Below, piece by piece: positions 13,801-25,706 of a stretch of DNA of 64,000 bases. Below the pieces are notes generated by a model. It saw only the letters and a list, made by a program, of their open reading frames with translations. It was not told the origin of the DNA and ran no database searches. The stretch covers positions 62,001 to 126,000 of the forward strand of contig JAZAYU010000731.1 in the NCBI GenBank assembly GCA_038501625.1, read 5' to 3'. Origin of the DNA: Corbicula japonica. Lineage: Eukaryota; Mollusca; Bivalvia; Venerida; Cyrenidae. The stretch's first letter is position 1, and each line of letters starts with the position of its first letter. A program made the translations under genes and the position numbers.

Positions 13801-16800
13801 CCAATCAGAAGCTTGAGATTCGAGACTGATCTCCAAGCTTAGTTTTATGATCTTGGGCCCTGGCTTTTGAGTAATGAAGTAATCAAAACTATTTTCAGAA
13901 ATTTACGCTTAGCAGTAGACACATACACGGAGTTCATGGTTTTTGAAGATATACGATTTATTGGTGGTAAAGTATCATAGATCTTTAAAAGTTATCAGTG
14001 GAAGCAAACAAAGTAGGAATTATGATTACTTTATAGGATTCGATGCTTATAATGTCATTGCCAAAGTTCGGAACATCTAGACATTGCAAAAATTAAACTG
14101 ATTTTTAAAGGTACATATATACTCTTCTGTTACAACACTGGTGTCGAGTTAGTTTACGAACAAATCGAATTCATTTAATGCAGAACTGTAATGAAAATCA
14201 ATTTTACCGAAAACCATTCGGTCTTAAGAGATGTGAAACGTATTTTACACGGGTCAAGTGACATATAAAGGTGACAGTATGATTTTTTAATATACCGGAA
14301 AACATTCGTTTTAAAGAGAATTTAAACGTAAGATGTACAGGAAGAGAATGATATCGTACCGAGTCTTCCCATTTCCTCGATTAATTCAGAAGTTCTTCTG
14401 AGTATGCCTTCCGAACATTCTACTTGAAAGACGGAAGGCTCCGAAATGGTTTTGCTAAAAAACAATGACCAAAATGGCGGAGGTGGGAAACGTGTTTGAT
14501 TTCTTTTGTTCCAACGATTGTATATCAATAAGAAGTAATTGTCGCATAAGTTGTTGCAGTATTCGTTTCTTTTAATGAGTTTCAAATGAGAAATCATCTT
14601 TATCAAGTAAATTACTTTAGGAACCTAATGCTGCGGCCATTTTAAAATCATTCCTCCAACTTTTTTTTCAAGAGGACAAAACGACAACGCTAATTAAATC
14701 GAGTATTTCAGAAGGAAATACACCATTCCCGGAAGTGTTAAGTCGCGTACGCCTGATTCCAATGTTATAAAACTGAGAATGGAAACCAGTCTCAAGTCTC
14801 AAATCTCAAGCATCTGATTGGCTGAAATGGCGACCAGTGGCAATTTCAGCCAATCAGATGCTTGAGATTTCAGACTGGTTTCCACTCTCAGTTTTATAAC
14901 CTTCAGCACTGTAGTTATCACGAGTCGAGTGATACATGTAGTACAAAAGTGACAGTATAAATTTAAATATACCGGAAAACATTCGGTTCTAAGAGATGCG
15001 AAACGTCAAATGATTTAACCAACCAAAGTGACGGATAGTATGAGTATAAATGCTCTGTGGGAATTAAGCTTTGGCAATAAAAACTTTTATTATTAAGCTT
15101 TGCTCCCGGTGACAGTATTTGCTTAAGCATGAAAGTATGTTCTGTCGCAATCAAAGCAGCGTGATCTTTATTTTTATATTAAATAAAATGGAAAACCATG
15201 AAATGAAATTTCGGCTGGCGTTAAGTTGAAAATTATCGACTTTCTCCAGAGTTATATTTTTTCTACCAGTGGTTGCGGCCTTCCATCTCTATTTCCACAT
15301 TTTCACACATTATTTTGGGGGGTTTACTCTGTTTCAGAAATTGTTGCAGCAGTCGCGTCAGTGTACATAGGTTACAGAATAGTGGCAGTGTTCGGCTCCG
15401 TGTGTGTCATAGCCGGCTTCCTAGCAGCATCGTTCGTGACGCCGAGCAAAGAGATCGAACTCATGGGTTTCCTTGTGGGATTTCTTGGAGGTAACGAAAT
15501 CATTTTCTTCTTTTTTTTCTTCGATTTTTTTAATGCATAAAGGGGCCGTCACACGATGACGTTCTGGTCAAGTTTCAATCGTTTATACTGACTCACGATA
15601 GCCGAACGCGTGCAACGTTCGGCGAACGTTAGTAAAGCGTTCCACGAACGTTCTTAAACGTTCTTCAGCGTTTAAAATTAAACGTTGAAGAACGCTGGTC
15701 TCAGTGAAAATTTTTGAGCATGTTCAAAAAAAATGTCGGCCCAGCGTTCTCCGCCGATTCCCGGCGATCATTGACGCTCACCGACGTTCACTAACGTTCT
15801 CACAACGCACTTCTGGCGCCATCCCAGCAACCTTGAACGACTAACAACGTTTCCTCAAACGTCCTAGAACGCTGACCAGATCGTCATAGTGTGACGGCCC
15901 CTTAACTTCACATTTTTCGTAATTTAAATGTATCGATAAGGCAGACAACACGTTTCAGTTTTAGTGAAACTTCTCATGCAAGACCGGCGAGGTTTGACGC
16001 TCGCTTTCAATTTTGACACCGCGTATGACGAAATTGTTCTACATAATTTAACTGTTGAAAGATAAATAATAAAAAAAGATATGCACGAATGGTTATTAGA
16101 TTTAATTATGACTCGACAATTTAATGACAATCAAATACAAAAAGTATATTATATGAAGTTAATTATTTTGTTCTTATATTTCAAATTCTCTAAGAAACAT
16201 TAATAAATAACATTAACATAATTTATTACTTCTTGTTATGAACAGATCCTAGCTGGCATACACAACTAATATCATTATGGCGGGTAACGAGTTGAGCAAG
16301 ACTAACTAGAATAAAAATTGGTCATCTGCGTCAGTACACCTACGATTCTTGATTTCAGAATCATTCAGTTGTTCAAAAAAAACTTCCAGAGAGACCCTAC
16401 GCTTTGGAAATTCAAAATTCTAAAGTTGATTAAGAACATTCATATCTGATCACATCTAATTATGAATTAAGAGTTTTTTCCAACATACATGTAAAATGAT
16501 ACACAAAGTACTTGTCAAGATTGGACACTAAAGTTGAGGTAACATGTCGCCTTTAACATTCAGATAAATATAATAAACAAAATCATTACTGGATACTACC
16601 CTGGCACTGTATGTGTAATCAAAATACAATTGTTATCTGCAGTCGTTAATCCCCTGTCGCGCGCATTTAATTGAGCGATACAATGCTTGTAATTAGCGTA
16701 GCTGACATTAAAGGCGATGCTAAAATATTTATAAAGGCGACTGGTCGAAATATTGTGGCGGCGATAGCCGCCCCTGCCGCCCCATTTCCTACGCCTATGT

Positions 16801-19800
16801 TTAGAATTATCGCGCACTAGCATCGTACTTTCATCGACTTTTTTATATCGTTATATCGTTGTATTGCCGTTTCCGGGACCTCGCATCGTGATTTCGCGAT
16901 CTTGCATCATGGTTTCGCGATATCTCATCGTGGTTTCACTTTTTGGTGTTCTCAACGAAGAACAAACTAAACAGACTCCATAAAATTCTTCAATCCTTCA
17001 ATTCTATTTATTTATATCAGGTATCGGTTGTTCGTTCTGGCGGTTTACAGCATTCGTTGCTATCATGGAGTACTTCAAGAAGCATCGGATGACTGCACTC
17101 ATACTTTCCGGCTTCGGTAAAGTGATCGGTATCTTCATAGGTTATGCCGTCATTTCCCGGCCTTTTCAGGATATCCGCGACGTAAGTATCTGATAGTGTT
17201 CTATTTTGCAGATCTAAAGGAAATGGAGAAGGCGCAGGCCGAGATAGCATCTCCATTTTTTGTAGTTCTCCCAAACTGAAATCTAGCTTATTTGGTGTTC
17301 GCACTTATTTGTGGGTAAATCACATTTGCGGCTTTGACAACATTTATTTTCCCATAATTACAATGAGGCCTTCATATATAACAAAATACACAACACAGAC
17401 AGACACAAGCAGTGTATTTAAAGTGGAATGTTACGTATAACTATTTACAAACAGATATGTTGTTTTTTGTTGTTGTTTTTTTTTAATTTTAATTATAGAT
17501 GTATAATAGATGTAAAGTAGACGCAGTTTTTGTTGTTCCCGATTATTCATATCAGTGTTACTGAAAGTTTTGCGAATAAAGTCTGTAAGTCCATAATATG
17601 TTAAATACAAATAAGACCTTTTTGTCGACCGTAAATTATGAAATTTGTTTTCCGACAATGACAGCAACTTATTTGGGCGCAAGAGAGTGCAAAGATTTGT
17701 AAACAATGTTTGCATCTGTTTTCAAATGATAGCCAATTAAGTGTTTGAAATAATTCTTCTGTCGGAAAACTGTAAGGGATTGTTTGCAAGGGATGTTTTG
17801 CTGTTCTCTCTTTGAATTTGAGTTATTCTATTCAGATCTTGTCTACTACATTGACTCCATACATAAACACCCATCGTCAACAAATAGAGCGATATATGCA
17901 GAGAAGATTTTTTTTCAATAGAGTGATAAAATGATATTCTCTTCAACATTTATTTTGCAATATGCCCGTATCTACTCTCTTCTCTTTTAGATTCATTGGA
18001 TTAATTCTGACCAAGATGCGAACAGTGCAGATCCAGAGCAGACGGCATGTTCCCGCTGATGTGGATCTGTATTCGTTGCACTCGCGTTAAAACCAGTATA
18101 AATGGAGTTCTTTTGAAATAATATACATTAGTGTTTTGTTCTGTCTTTTAATTTAAGACTACTACTCCGATAGCCGACATAGAAGATATGACACCATGGA
18201 CTACATATTACCGCTGCGAATTAGTGCCGGCAGGGGTGGCTTTCTTTGTCAGTATGCTTATCACCCCACTACCACTGGCTCGATCCCGAAGGGCTGGAGA
18301 TTGTGCATGGTTCCTGAGAATAAGGAGCACAAGTTTGTGCCGGGTTGGAATGCTCGCACTTGTGTTTGCTGTCTACCTGTTGTACTATTTCGGTATGATA
18401 TACATATATTAGTGTAGTTTTTACTTTCTCAAGATTGCATTCAGTTGTTTGCTCGATTTGAGTTTCACATTTATTTATATTGAAATTTTAGTAATGTTTG
18501 ATTCTTATATGATTCCAAACCAAGCTCTCACTCGGGCCAGCTTTTAAGCTTCAATTCAACATGGCATTCATTTGAGCCCTCATAATAAATGCGATCTAGA
18601 AACAAGTTTCCGTACAAAGCTAAATTAACAGTTAGCAAACAGCCTTTTTAAAACCGTACGCGTCCTAACCCATAAATAAGCCAGCCTCTGATATAAAGCC
18701 ATACAATTAGCGGGCTGAGCAGCACAACGCCAAACCTTGAAATCTGAAGATATCTCTTACCCGTGACCTCTGTACGAAAGGGGGTCTTTTTGCTATATTA
18801 CATTATGTTACAGCATCATATTCAATTTCAAAAAATCATTTTGTTTGAAAGACACATAATAGTCTTACTTTTGAATCGTCTAAGAATTAAACTCCTTTCG
18901 TATATTACCTTAACAAACTTTCTATCGCTTCAGCTGAATCTCTACCAAGCACGACTATAATTTACTGGATGGTTGCCGAGGGTTTCAGTACAAACCATAT
19001 CTTAGGGGCGCTTTTCGCGATTGCCTGTGGTGTGTTCCTGGGCTACATTCTGCTGGCGTTCTGGCCTTTGAAGAAGAAACTGTACGGAACACTGCTCTGG
19101 ATGGGACTGTACTGTTTGTTGTTGGGAATGATCACGTTGATTTTCCCGGTCTATACCAGTCCCTACATTTCGTACGTGGCGGCCTATGGGATTATCCATG
19201 CTGCTGCTCAAGGCAAGGATCCGTTGCCGTTTGTAATAAGCAATCTTACCAACGGTTTTCTTGTGTATGGGTCTGCAATGTGTGAAAAAATTGAAAGAAA
19301 GCTCTGTCTTTTTTACATTTTTTAACATATTAGAACCCTGATTCACCAATCACATACAGTAACAGACATTAAAAGACTACTTATTTTACAAATCGGTATT
19401 TTTCTCATTTTTTCATAAAGATGATTGCTTAATTTTATTGCGATAAGCATTTAGGAAAATAGGATTAATTTCATCTATCGTTTACAGTGATGTTCGAGAC
19501 AGTATTGCGTTACGTTATACCTATCGGTTTTGGACGTCAGTACATACGCTGGGTGGAAGGACTTCTCGGCCTGGCAGCAGGAGCGGCTACCATACCCAAC
19601 AACTTTATCATAAGGGGTGGGCTGTTGTTCTTTTGTTTTTGTTTATTGTTGTTGTTTAGGGGTGTGAATAAAGTTTTATGTTTTAAATTAGTTTTGACGA
19701 GACTATCAGCCGATGAATACAATTTCGCCGACTTTTTTAAATACATGTAGGCCCTATTTTATTAGTTCAGATAAAGCAACACGTTCTTTGATAAACAACT

Positions 19801-20609
19801 CCTACGTTACAGGTTGATTCTGTCAAATAATTACTTGTTAAATGTAACTCAAGCAACATTCACATGAAACGTTTAGCAACGGAAATTGATTGGTGGTAAT
19901 CCCATATAATCTGAAATGTATCAGGTGATATTTCATAAAAGAGACACAATATTTATATATTTTTTACAGATGCACTTATGGACAGAGCACCAGGATATTT
20001 GGACAACGTCTTTTACTTTGCTGGGTCTTTTTACCTCGGTGCAGGACTTCTAGCGGTGGCAACTGTTCAGTTAGCAATATGTCTGAAGGTACATGCAGGA
20101 AAAAAATTGTTACTTAATTTTTAATTCGTCTGGCTTTGACATTTGTGGCAGATGGGCTTGTGTCATAGCTTCCTTCGTCATTGGTTAAATATTTGTCTAA
20201 AGTCCGCAATTGGTGATGGTGATTCCGGCGGCTGCTGATTTTTCTACTGGTGTCCAAGTCTTGATTATTACTTCAATTTTTACTGTGGGTAGTATCTTTA
20301 CCTACATTCTAACCTTGGTATGTACGATTGTAAAGGGGCTTTACTGGAAATATGCTGTTTTTTTCTGGTAACGTATACCGTATAGGAGAAGACATGAAGT
20401 TACCATTTATAACCTTCAGGTTTAAGAACAAACGATTATATATTTTTCCTCTATTACAGTTCAAAGACAAGAATAGGGAACGCGAGGAGAGTCAGATGTT
20501 GCCACCACCGGAAGTGATCGCTACCCGCATGAGCCGGAAATCCGGTGCACGTGGCAGCAAAAGAGATGAATCTCCACCAAGATATTACCATGGGTACCAA
20601 TACAGATAA
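1827..20609 (+). CDS. SLC16 (monocarboxylate transporter)-like MFS protein, 9 exons, 525 aa
   Basis: Exons: 1827-1934, 13252-13427, 15270-15490, 17021-17181, 18158-18392, 18934-19212, 19488-19616, 19970-20088, 20460-20609. The sum is 1578 nt, divisible by 3, and every junction phase agrees. The start ATG has a good context (A at -3, G at +4) and an in-frame TGA lies just upstream at 1815. The SLC16 signature before TM1 appears as EDPPDGGAWAW (about residues 55-65). The second family motif, before TM5, appears as YFKKHRMTALILSGFGKVIG in exon 4. Many hydrophobic helices follow, as in a 12-TM MFS carrier, then a basic, charged C-terminal tail. Known family members carry monocarboxylates, thyroid hormone or aromatic amino acids across the plasma membrane; the substrate here cannot be told. 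Oddities: an extra Ala in the DGG-WAW motif, and a probable GC donor after exon 6. Family fairly sure, exact member unknown. Confidence 0.83.
2130..2310 (+). repeat. tRNA-derived SINE-like repeat
   Basis: A Pol III B-box-like GGTTCGATTCC lies at about 2168-2178, within a short T-stem-like GTTGGTTCGATTCCAAC. Non-tRNA sequence follows, the usual layout of a tRNA-derived SINE. The A box is not convincing. It sits in intron 1 of the SLC16-like gene. Confidence 0.4.
2667..2730. mobile_element. Remnant of the palindromic foldback family (FB1)
   Basis: GCCCAAGATCATAAAACT followed by GGAGATCAGTCTCAAA matches the left arm of the copy at 13713-13860. The right arm is missing or scrambled. Confidence 0.45.
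3000..5500. other. Intron sequence without recognised coding content
   Basis: Part of intron 1 of the SLC16-like gene. The longest open frame (minus strand, 3756-4106) is AT-rich, Phe-rich and resembles nothing. A TTAAGGGCCGTC sequence near 4604 resembles the end of the repeat at 12951. Confidence 0.4.
5515..5775. repeat. Degenerate AATCAAAT-type low-complexity repeat
   Basis: About 260 bp built from variants of ATCAATCAAATCAAT without a fixed period. Confidence 0.6.
5990..6480. repeat. About 171 bp tandem repeat, three copies
   Basis: The word GACTGCCTGA(T/C)GTGGTG and its surroundings recur at about 6011, 6183 and 6353. Copies 1 and 2 are close; copy 3 is more diverged. No coding content. 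Confidence 0.75.
7112..7195 (-). repeat. tRNA-like repeat remnant
   Basis: On the minus strand GTAGTGTAGTGGCTAAC resembles an A box and GGGTTCAATAC a B box, at roughly tRNA spacing. A full cloverleaf is not convincing, so it is called a tRNA-derived repeat. Confidence 0.4.
10300..10993. repeat. 45 bp minisatellite, first block (about 15 units)
   Basis: Units built around TTCCTGTGACAATAT, CTCACCTATC and CTTCATGATCCTGTAT repeat every 45 bp (for example 10307, 10352, 10397). Since 45 is a multiple of 3, one frame stays open as a 15-residue repeat; this is a by-product, not a gene. The block sits in intron 1 of the SLC16-like gene. Confidence 0.9.
10994..12420. mobile_element. Repeat element inserted into the 45 bp minisatellite
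   Basis: The stretch starts with ATGCCCCCCTTCG, followed by a GGTC/GGTATGTC simple repeat (11040-11100), then the 145 bp array. It ends near a run of G followed by CAT at 12393, with a short tail to 12420. The terminal ATGCCCCCC and GGGGGGGCAT are inverted. 45 bp units lie on both sides, so it interrupts that array. The class of element is not known to me. Confidence 0.6.
11105..12160. repeat. 145 bp tandem repeat, about 7 units
   Basis: CTTGTCCGATCAATAACTAG recurs at 11111, 11256, 11401, 11546, 11691, then in variant form at 11836 and 11983. The first four or five units are almost identical and the later ones diverge. Each good unit carries three direct AGGTCA half-sites (DR1 then DR0), an inverted TGACC, and a separate palindromic GGTCATGACC. 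Confidence 0.95.
12424..12935. repeat. 45 bp minisatellite, second block (about 11 units)
   Basis: Same unit and period as the block at 10300-10993, with more unit-length variation. Confidence 0.88.
12951..13205. repeat. Dispersed repeat related to the TTAA element at 60277-61024
   Basis: Shares CACGTTCATTGATAAAA, ACGGCAAAATGC, GAACAGTAA, CTAAAAATTCCC and AACAACACAAAACAT in the same order with 60300-60530. It ends just before exon 2 of the SLC16-like gene. Confidence 0.7.
13713..13860. mobile_element. FB1 foldback palindrome, copy a
   Basis: GGGCCCAAGATCATAAAACT at the left is matched by its reverse complement ending in GGGCCC at 13860. The arms run about 65-70 bp to a centre near GGCTGAAATAGCGACTGG. 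No coding content. In intron 2 of the SLC16-like gene. Confidence 0.9.
14763..14902. mobile_element. FB1 foldback palindrome, copy b
   Basis: TGTTATAAAACTGAGAATGG at the left pairs with the CTCAGTTTTATAACC end. The centre is ATGGCGACCAGTGGCAATTT. Same family as 48847-48982. Confidence 0.9.
15541..15902. mobile_element. 362 bp MITE with TAA target duplication (Harbinger-like ends)
   Basis: Termini AGGGGCCGTCACAC are inverted at both ends for about 30 bp with few mismatches, and TAA flanks at 15538-15540 and 15903-15905. Inside lies a smaller palindrome around AACGTTCTTCAGCG. A 3 bp TWA duplication with G-rich ends is typical of PIF/Harbinger MITEs. In intron 3 of the SLC16-like gene. Confidence 0.75.
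16840..16935. repeat. Three short degenerate repeats of about 22-26 bp
   Basis: Variants of CTCGCATCGTGATTTCGCGAT occur three times in a row just before exon 4 of the SLC16-like gene. Confidence 0.45.
19209..19220 (+). other. Probable GC-AG splice donor after exon 6 of the SLC16-like gene
   Basis: Exon 6 reads well to CAAG at 19212 and is followed by GCAAGG, the usual context of the minor GC donor class. Joining here to the acceptor at 19487 keeps phase 1 and gives a smooth family-like junction (AAAQ-V-MFETV). Read-through gives a frame that ends at 19325, and the nearby GT at 19229 gives the wrong phase. Confidence 0.6.
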
Positions 20610-21289
20610 AGAACATTCGAAATCGGACATATATGAGAAAAATCAAAATTTCTTTTTAAACAACTGATGCTAAAGAATACAAAATCAGTCATGCAACAAA
20701 ACCATGCCAAAGTGGTACTTGATGTCACATGTTATTTGACTTCAGTTTTACCACCTTTAGAAATATGAAATGTTTCAATTTTAGCTCTGTGAGTTGTTAA
20801 CCTTTTCAGTGTGGCGTATGTTGCTACTTCATATTAATTGTCATTTTAACGTACCCGCGAAGTGCAGCATGACACTTATTCTAATATCGGTAGTGCACGT
20901 TAAGTTCGTGTATATGAGGAGTAAACGTTAATAGAGCTTGCACATCTTAAATTGAGGTTAATTGTATTCTATTATATGACATTCCTACTTGTTTATATAT
21001 TTTATAAGGTTTTCTATACATTGTTATTACCCATTACTAATTCACTTTTTTCTAACGACATATTCAAGTACTACATTTGTAATTAAGAACATATTCCATA
21101 TTAAATATTCAGTAAAGAATACATTCAAGGTGTTTATGTACATTGTGCCCATGCCCTTGTTAAAACGAGTTTCTTTTACACAGACAACTATGGCTTACTA
21201 ATTATACTTTATCAACCCCACCAACTTATGCAAAACTTAAGTTTGCTGCTCGAGCGTGGTGTTAGTTCATATACATACTTTAAAATGAT

Positions 21290-21392
21290 ATTTCCCCACA
21301 GGAAATCGAACCTGTACCGTACGGGGACACCGCTTAACCATGCAAATCCGATTGCTCTACCGACTGAGCTAGTCAAGACAACCCCAGACCTG
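21290..21392 (-). repeat. tRNA-derived SINE-like repeat
   Basis: On the minus strand TAGCTCAGTCGGTAGAGCA (A box and D arm) is followed about 50 nt later by GGTTCGATTTCC (B box). The spacing is longer than in an ordinary tRNA without a long variable arm, so a SINE or pseudo-tRNA is more likely than a working gene. Confidence 0.55.
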
Positions 21393-21579
21393 GATGCGCG
21401 GATAACCCTGATTAACGTAATCATTACATGTAATCGGTAACCGATTATTTACTGATAACAATTCAACTACACGGGGAAACCTTCTATATTCCGTTTTGTA
21501 TCAATAAGTGTTCTTTGTCAGTCTCCACTCTAACTAGCTCTTCATATCTTTCTTTACATGTAGGCTTGACTTCAGGACG

Positions 21580-22171
21580 CAGGGTACAGTTTCCGAGGCG
21601 ACTTTCGGAGTCTGGGACTGCGTGCGACTCTTCTCTACTGAAAATTGGGTTGTTGTATTTTTGGTGTTGGATGGGTGTGGCCTTATGCAAACCTCACCCA
21701 ACTGTTCTACAGAGATTATCCTTCATAAGTTCACCCTACCTCTGTTTTTGCAATGCAAAATCTGAAAAAATTCTACATATCTGAAAACTTGCAAAATATT
21801 TACTGCAGGAACTTTCTAAATAAAACCCCTTTCCTGTTAATACTTTATCTGTGCCCGATTCTCCAAGTAGATGGAAGTGTCCCTCATTCAGCTCGATTTT
21901 TCAGCATTTTTCATTGAAATGCCTCATCGTCAAATTATTCTCCGATTCAGCCTGGCAGAATGTTTTCATCCGGTTACTAATCAACTCAGAGCATACAAAG
22001 CTACCGTCAAAGCACTTGAGGCACAATAATCAGCTTTCGTTTTGCACAAACTCTACATTATGAAAAAGAGTCTCACATTTTTATTCAACCAATGATTTTA
22101 ATGCATTGAATTCCAGGGTACCTAAAAATAAAAAAAAATCGACCGGGACCTAAGTGCGAAACTGTACCCTG
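21580..22171. mobile_element. Possible small element with 14 bp inverted ends
   Basis: CAGGGTACAGTTTC at 21580-21593 is inverted as GAAACTGTACCCTG at 22158-22171. No target duplication was recognised, so chance pairing is not excluded. Confidence 0.3.
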
Positions 22172-22889
22172 CCCACAAAAAGTATCAGTTCCCTAAAGAA
22201 TATGCAAGTTTTACGACAGCCGTAAACATCGATTAAGACAAGACATATCAAAATAAGGAACACACTTACGGTGTTGCATTCTTTAGTTTATTTCCGGTTT
22301 TTAAACTTTCTTTCCTATGTCGCCACTCTCTATTAATTTTCATAAAACTGACAAAAAGAGATGACGGTTTACATAAGCTCAGTTTTAAAAACGATCGACA
22401 AGTTTTGCAAACCCTACAGGTCAAAAACACAAATGCGAAGGCAACAATGTTAAAGAATTGTCAAGTACAACGACGAGGGGAGACAATATTATCTATCAAT
22501 AGTATTTAGAATACTTATTGATTTACTTGCTTAAAATGTGATTTAGACAGCTCAACAATATCCACATTCAGAAAACTCAGCCTCCCCACAGAGCCAAAAA
22601 GCAGAGATGTCAAGAGTTCTGATCAGTTCCAAATGAAACGTCACAAACAATGAATAAAAATGAGAACCGGTGGATTACCGCCTTGGAACGATCATTGGCA
22701 AAACATATTGTTATCTGGGGTTTAAACCTCACACTTGTCCCATTAGATCACCAAGCACAAGTTGCCTTGGTGAATTAATTCCAGCCGAACCACTACTCGA
22801 CAATTCAAAATCAATTACTAGGCTTTCATTGAATGATATTTGAAATAGATAACTTAAATGAAAAACGTGCCTGTTACACGTAAATATGG

Positions 22890-23165
22890 TTTGAATTACC
22901 ATCTACAGTCTCATTGCACGTTAATCGATAAAAAAGAAAATTATTAAAATCAAAAGCAAAATGTTATTTAATGACATTTTGCACAAATAAATGTTTTATG
23001 TATCTATATGTTGCATATGTTAAGACATGTTTGAACAGTAATGAAACATTTTTAGATCTGAAAACTCCTTTAAATTATATTTATATAAGTTCACTAAATA
23101 ACACAAGACATCATTTTAAATGCCCGCATGAGTAATGGGATACTGACACCATTTTGTGTTCTTTT
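22890..23165. repeat. Dispersed repeat related to the TTAA element at 60277-61024
   Basis: Shares CACGTTAATCGATAAAA, AACACAAGACATCATTTTAA and CATGAGTAATGGGATACTGAC with 60300-60545, in the same order. Confidence 0.7.
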
Positions 23166-25564
23166 AACTTACAAATTGTAAACACGTATACGCGTGTTTG
23201 ATCTTGAATTCCAGGTCGCTTACTGGTCGAGTAAAATGTGACAAACGTTGATTTCACTCTTCTTCATTGAAGGTTTTTTTTTTAAAGACACAACATATTG
23301 TTGTGGAAAATCATTATACTCCTTTTTTAACTGTTCTAACTTTTCTTGACATAAGTAAAATGAAGAGACATCAATAACGATTAAAATTTGTTTAAAGTTT
23401 TGTTGAACTGCATTTCACCGTTACAGAGATTTTGAAACTTTTATTTTTTAACCATGACAGTACAATGACAAAAATGCCAAAGTTGCAATTAAAAGATAAA
23501 ATCTATTAAAATATTTGTCCTTAATTCATATATTTTCAAGAGCTTTACAGTGTTAGAGTCGTCTATCGTTTTGGTTGCGTTCGAGCCACATTGAAGACAT
23601 GTGTCGGCTTCGAATCCTCAGGAACATCAGTGTACACTTCCAAAGTCCCAGTCTCCACATCAAATATACCTGCAAGATGTCTGTGAAACAATTATTGTAT
23701 CCAACTTTCATTTTACGACCGTGCGTCTCAAAGTGTTACCTTTTAGTTTCTATCAACTGTCAAAAAGCATAAATACATGTATATGTTTTAACTCTAGGTC
23801 TTAACCAAAGTTTAAATTCAAATTAGAGTTTTGCAAAAAAAGGGTTGTGAAATGCGATTAAACCGATTGAACAGGTTTTAAAAGCAATTATTATGATTTA
23901 AACAACCTTTAAAACTGAAAGTTATAGCACAGGTGAAAGCGCATTTGCAAGATATAAACGATAATGTTATTTTCAGTATATGCCATATAACTTGTAGCAA
24001 AAAGCATTTTAAATCATATATGTTTAATGTAATGTTGGAAATATTACCTAGTTGGTTCAATAAATTTAATAACTTACCCGGTTTAGTGTTGCACTTTAAA
24101 CTGATCGCACACATTCATGTAATTTATATTTCAATTTTTCACAAGTAATCTTTTGGTAGTTCATCAACTTTCAAATTGGAGTTATTTTGACTTTTTACAT
24201 GCAACCATTTTAGAACTCTCTTTAAAATGTGTATGATGAAAATATTACCTAATTTAGTGTAATACACATGTCAACTGTCGCATTGAAAGTACTTACGACA
24301 AGTAAGCACGTATAATTTTACTAAGGTTGCATGAAATGTGATCAAATTGTTCCCAATGATCACCATATTATTTACTTATTCTTTTACTTTTTATTTAATC
24401 TCTATGACATGATATTACAAATGAAATCCGGTTGAATTCCTACAACATACAACCATCTTCCAAAAAAAGCGTAAGTAGGATTTTCATAAGACATAACCAA
24501 AGTGCCTTCTTTAAGGGCTAAATTGTCGCTATAATTTGGTCAAACTTTGAACATTGTAACGACAATTACAGATTTTCGTTGTTTTATTTCCAGTTTAAGG
24601 CTCCTCTCGCCTCATAACGTGGACATTATGAAGAAGGAGAAGACAAAGAATCTAATAATAGAATTATGCTAACCAATATGCACTTGTAGAACGCGGAAAA
24701 TTTCATAAAGAAGTAATATCATCATCACTTGTAGCACCGGTGGCGAGGTAGTCCGGGCTGGTTCCGTTTCTATACACGGGAAATTTGGCTTCTTGTCTGT
24801 TAGAGACGGCTCTCAGCAAGTTGTCCTTGGTATAGACTTGGCCACGGTTGACGTATTGGGAAAGCACGGCGGCACGGTGAATCGAACTCTCCTCCGGATG
24901 ACATTCGTAATGCAAGTGCTGGAACCTTTGTTAATATCAAATAAAAAATATGAAACAGATTTAGGGCCATACTTCTATTTCTTTCCCTCAGTAAACAAGT
25001 TACGGCAAAGCACTGAAAAGTTGCAGATCAAGGGTTATTTCAATTTTCTTTTTACAGGAAAAATGTGCAAAATGTTATTGTGGGATGCCGAAAACAGTCC
25101 ATCTTAAACTTTTTAGTGCCTGACTGCAAGAGCTCCACGAATTCCGCCAAAGTTTAGACAGCAGTTACAACAATGAAGGTAACTGACGAGTCAAAGAAAT
25201 TGAGTACCGCGTCAAAAAACTGTAACCAGTCAAAGGTCAAGGTCAAACTTTGGCTTAAACGGGTTAAATTGAGTATGTATCATTTATATGCACTCAAAAG
25301 TCAAATAATTGTTGATATTCGATCACTCTTTGATGCACTGACTGTTTATGTCTTTTCATCTTCTCGTGTTGTTGACCTTTCGCTATGCCAACACGAAAGG
25401 CAGTAATTGTCCACCATAGTTATATAGTTATAGGTAAATAGCACGGAGATGACTTTCTTGTTCATTTTTGATATAAAGACTGGAAGAAAAAGGCGACAGG
25501 TCAAACAAAATTGAGCATATGCATCACAAAGTCTGACGTATAAACATATAAACATGTTTCTTAC

Positions 25565-25706
25565 ATATTGCAATGGTGATAAAAGCCTTTCGGATGAAAT
25601 ACTTCGACACGACTGCCTTCCGAAGTGCCTGCCACCTCTACGACTGTATTTTGCACACCTCTTTCATTCTTCTATAGATAATGGAAACAGTAAGCCGTTG
25701 CAATCC
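25565..25706 (-). pseudogene. C45 gene exon 7 with in-frame TAG
   Basis: From the acceptor at 25706 the frame gives GIATAYCFHYL, then TAG (25672-25674), then KNERGVQNTVVEVAGTSEG without further stops. A cryptic acceptor giving an exon start at 25658 would skip the stop in phase, but it lacks a pyrimidine tract and removes conserved sequence. Confidence 0.72.

Larger units (their letters stand above)
20610..23562. other. Intergenic region, tail-to-tail genes
   Basis: Lies between the SLC16-like stop and the C45 gene stop. Holds a tRNA-derived repeat (21290-21390), a possible 590 bp element with 14 bp inverted ends (21580-22171), a dispersed repeat (22890-23165), and a minus-strand AATAAA at 23440-23445 suited to the C45 gene. 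No other gene seen. Confidence 0.5.

Noticed and set aside
15326..15490. Acceptor at CTGTTTCAG as the start of SLC16-like exon 3
   Set aside because: It gives the wrong phase with exon 2; the acceptor ending at 15269 keeps frame and adds the expected residues.
17017..17304. 95-codon minus-strand frame over exon 4 of the SLC16-like gene
   Set aside because: Antisense shadow; the plus strand carries the family motif and correct splice sites.
19002..19349. 115-codon minus-strand frame opposite exon 6 of the SLC16-like gene
   Set aside because: Antisense shadow of a real exon.
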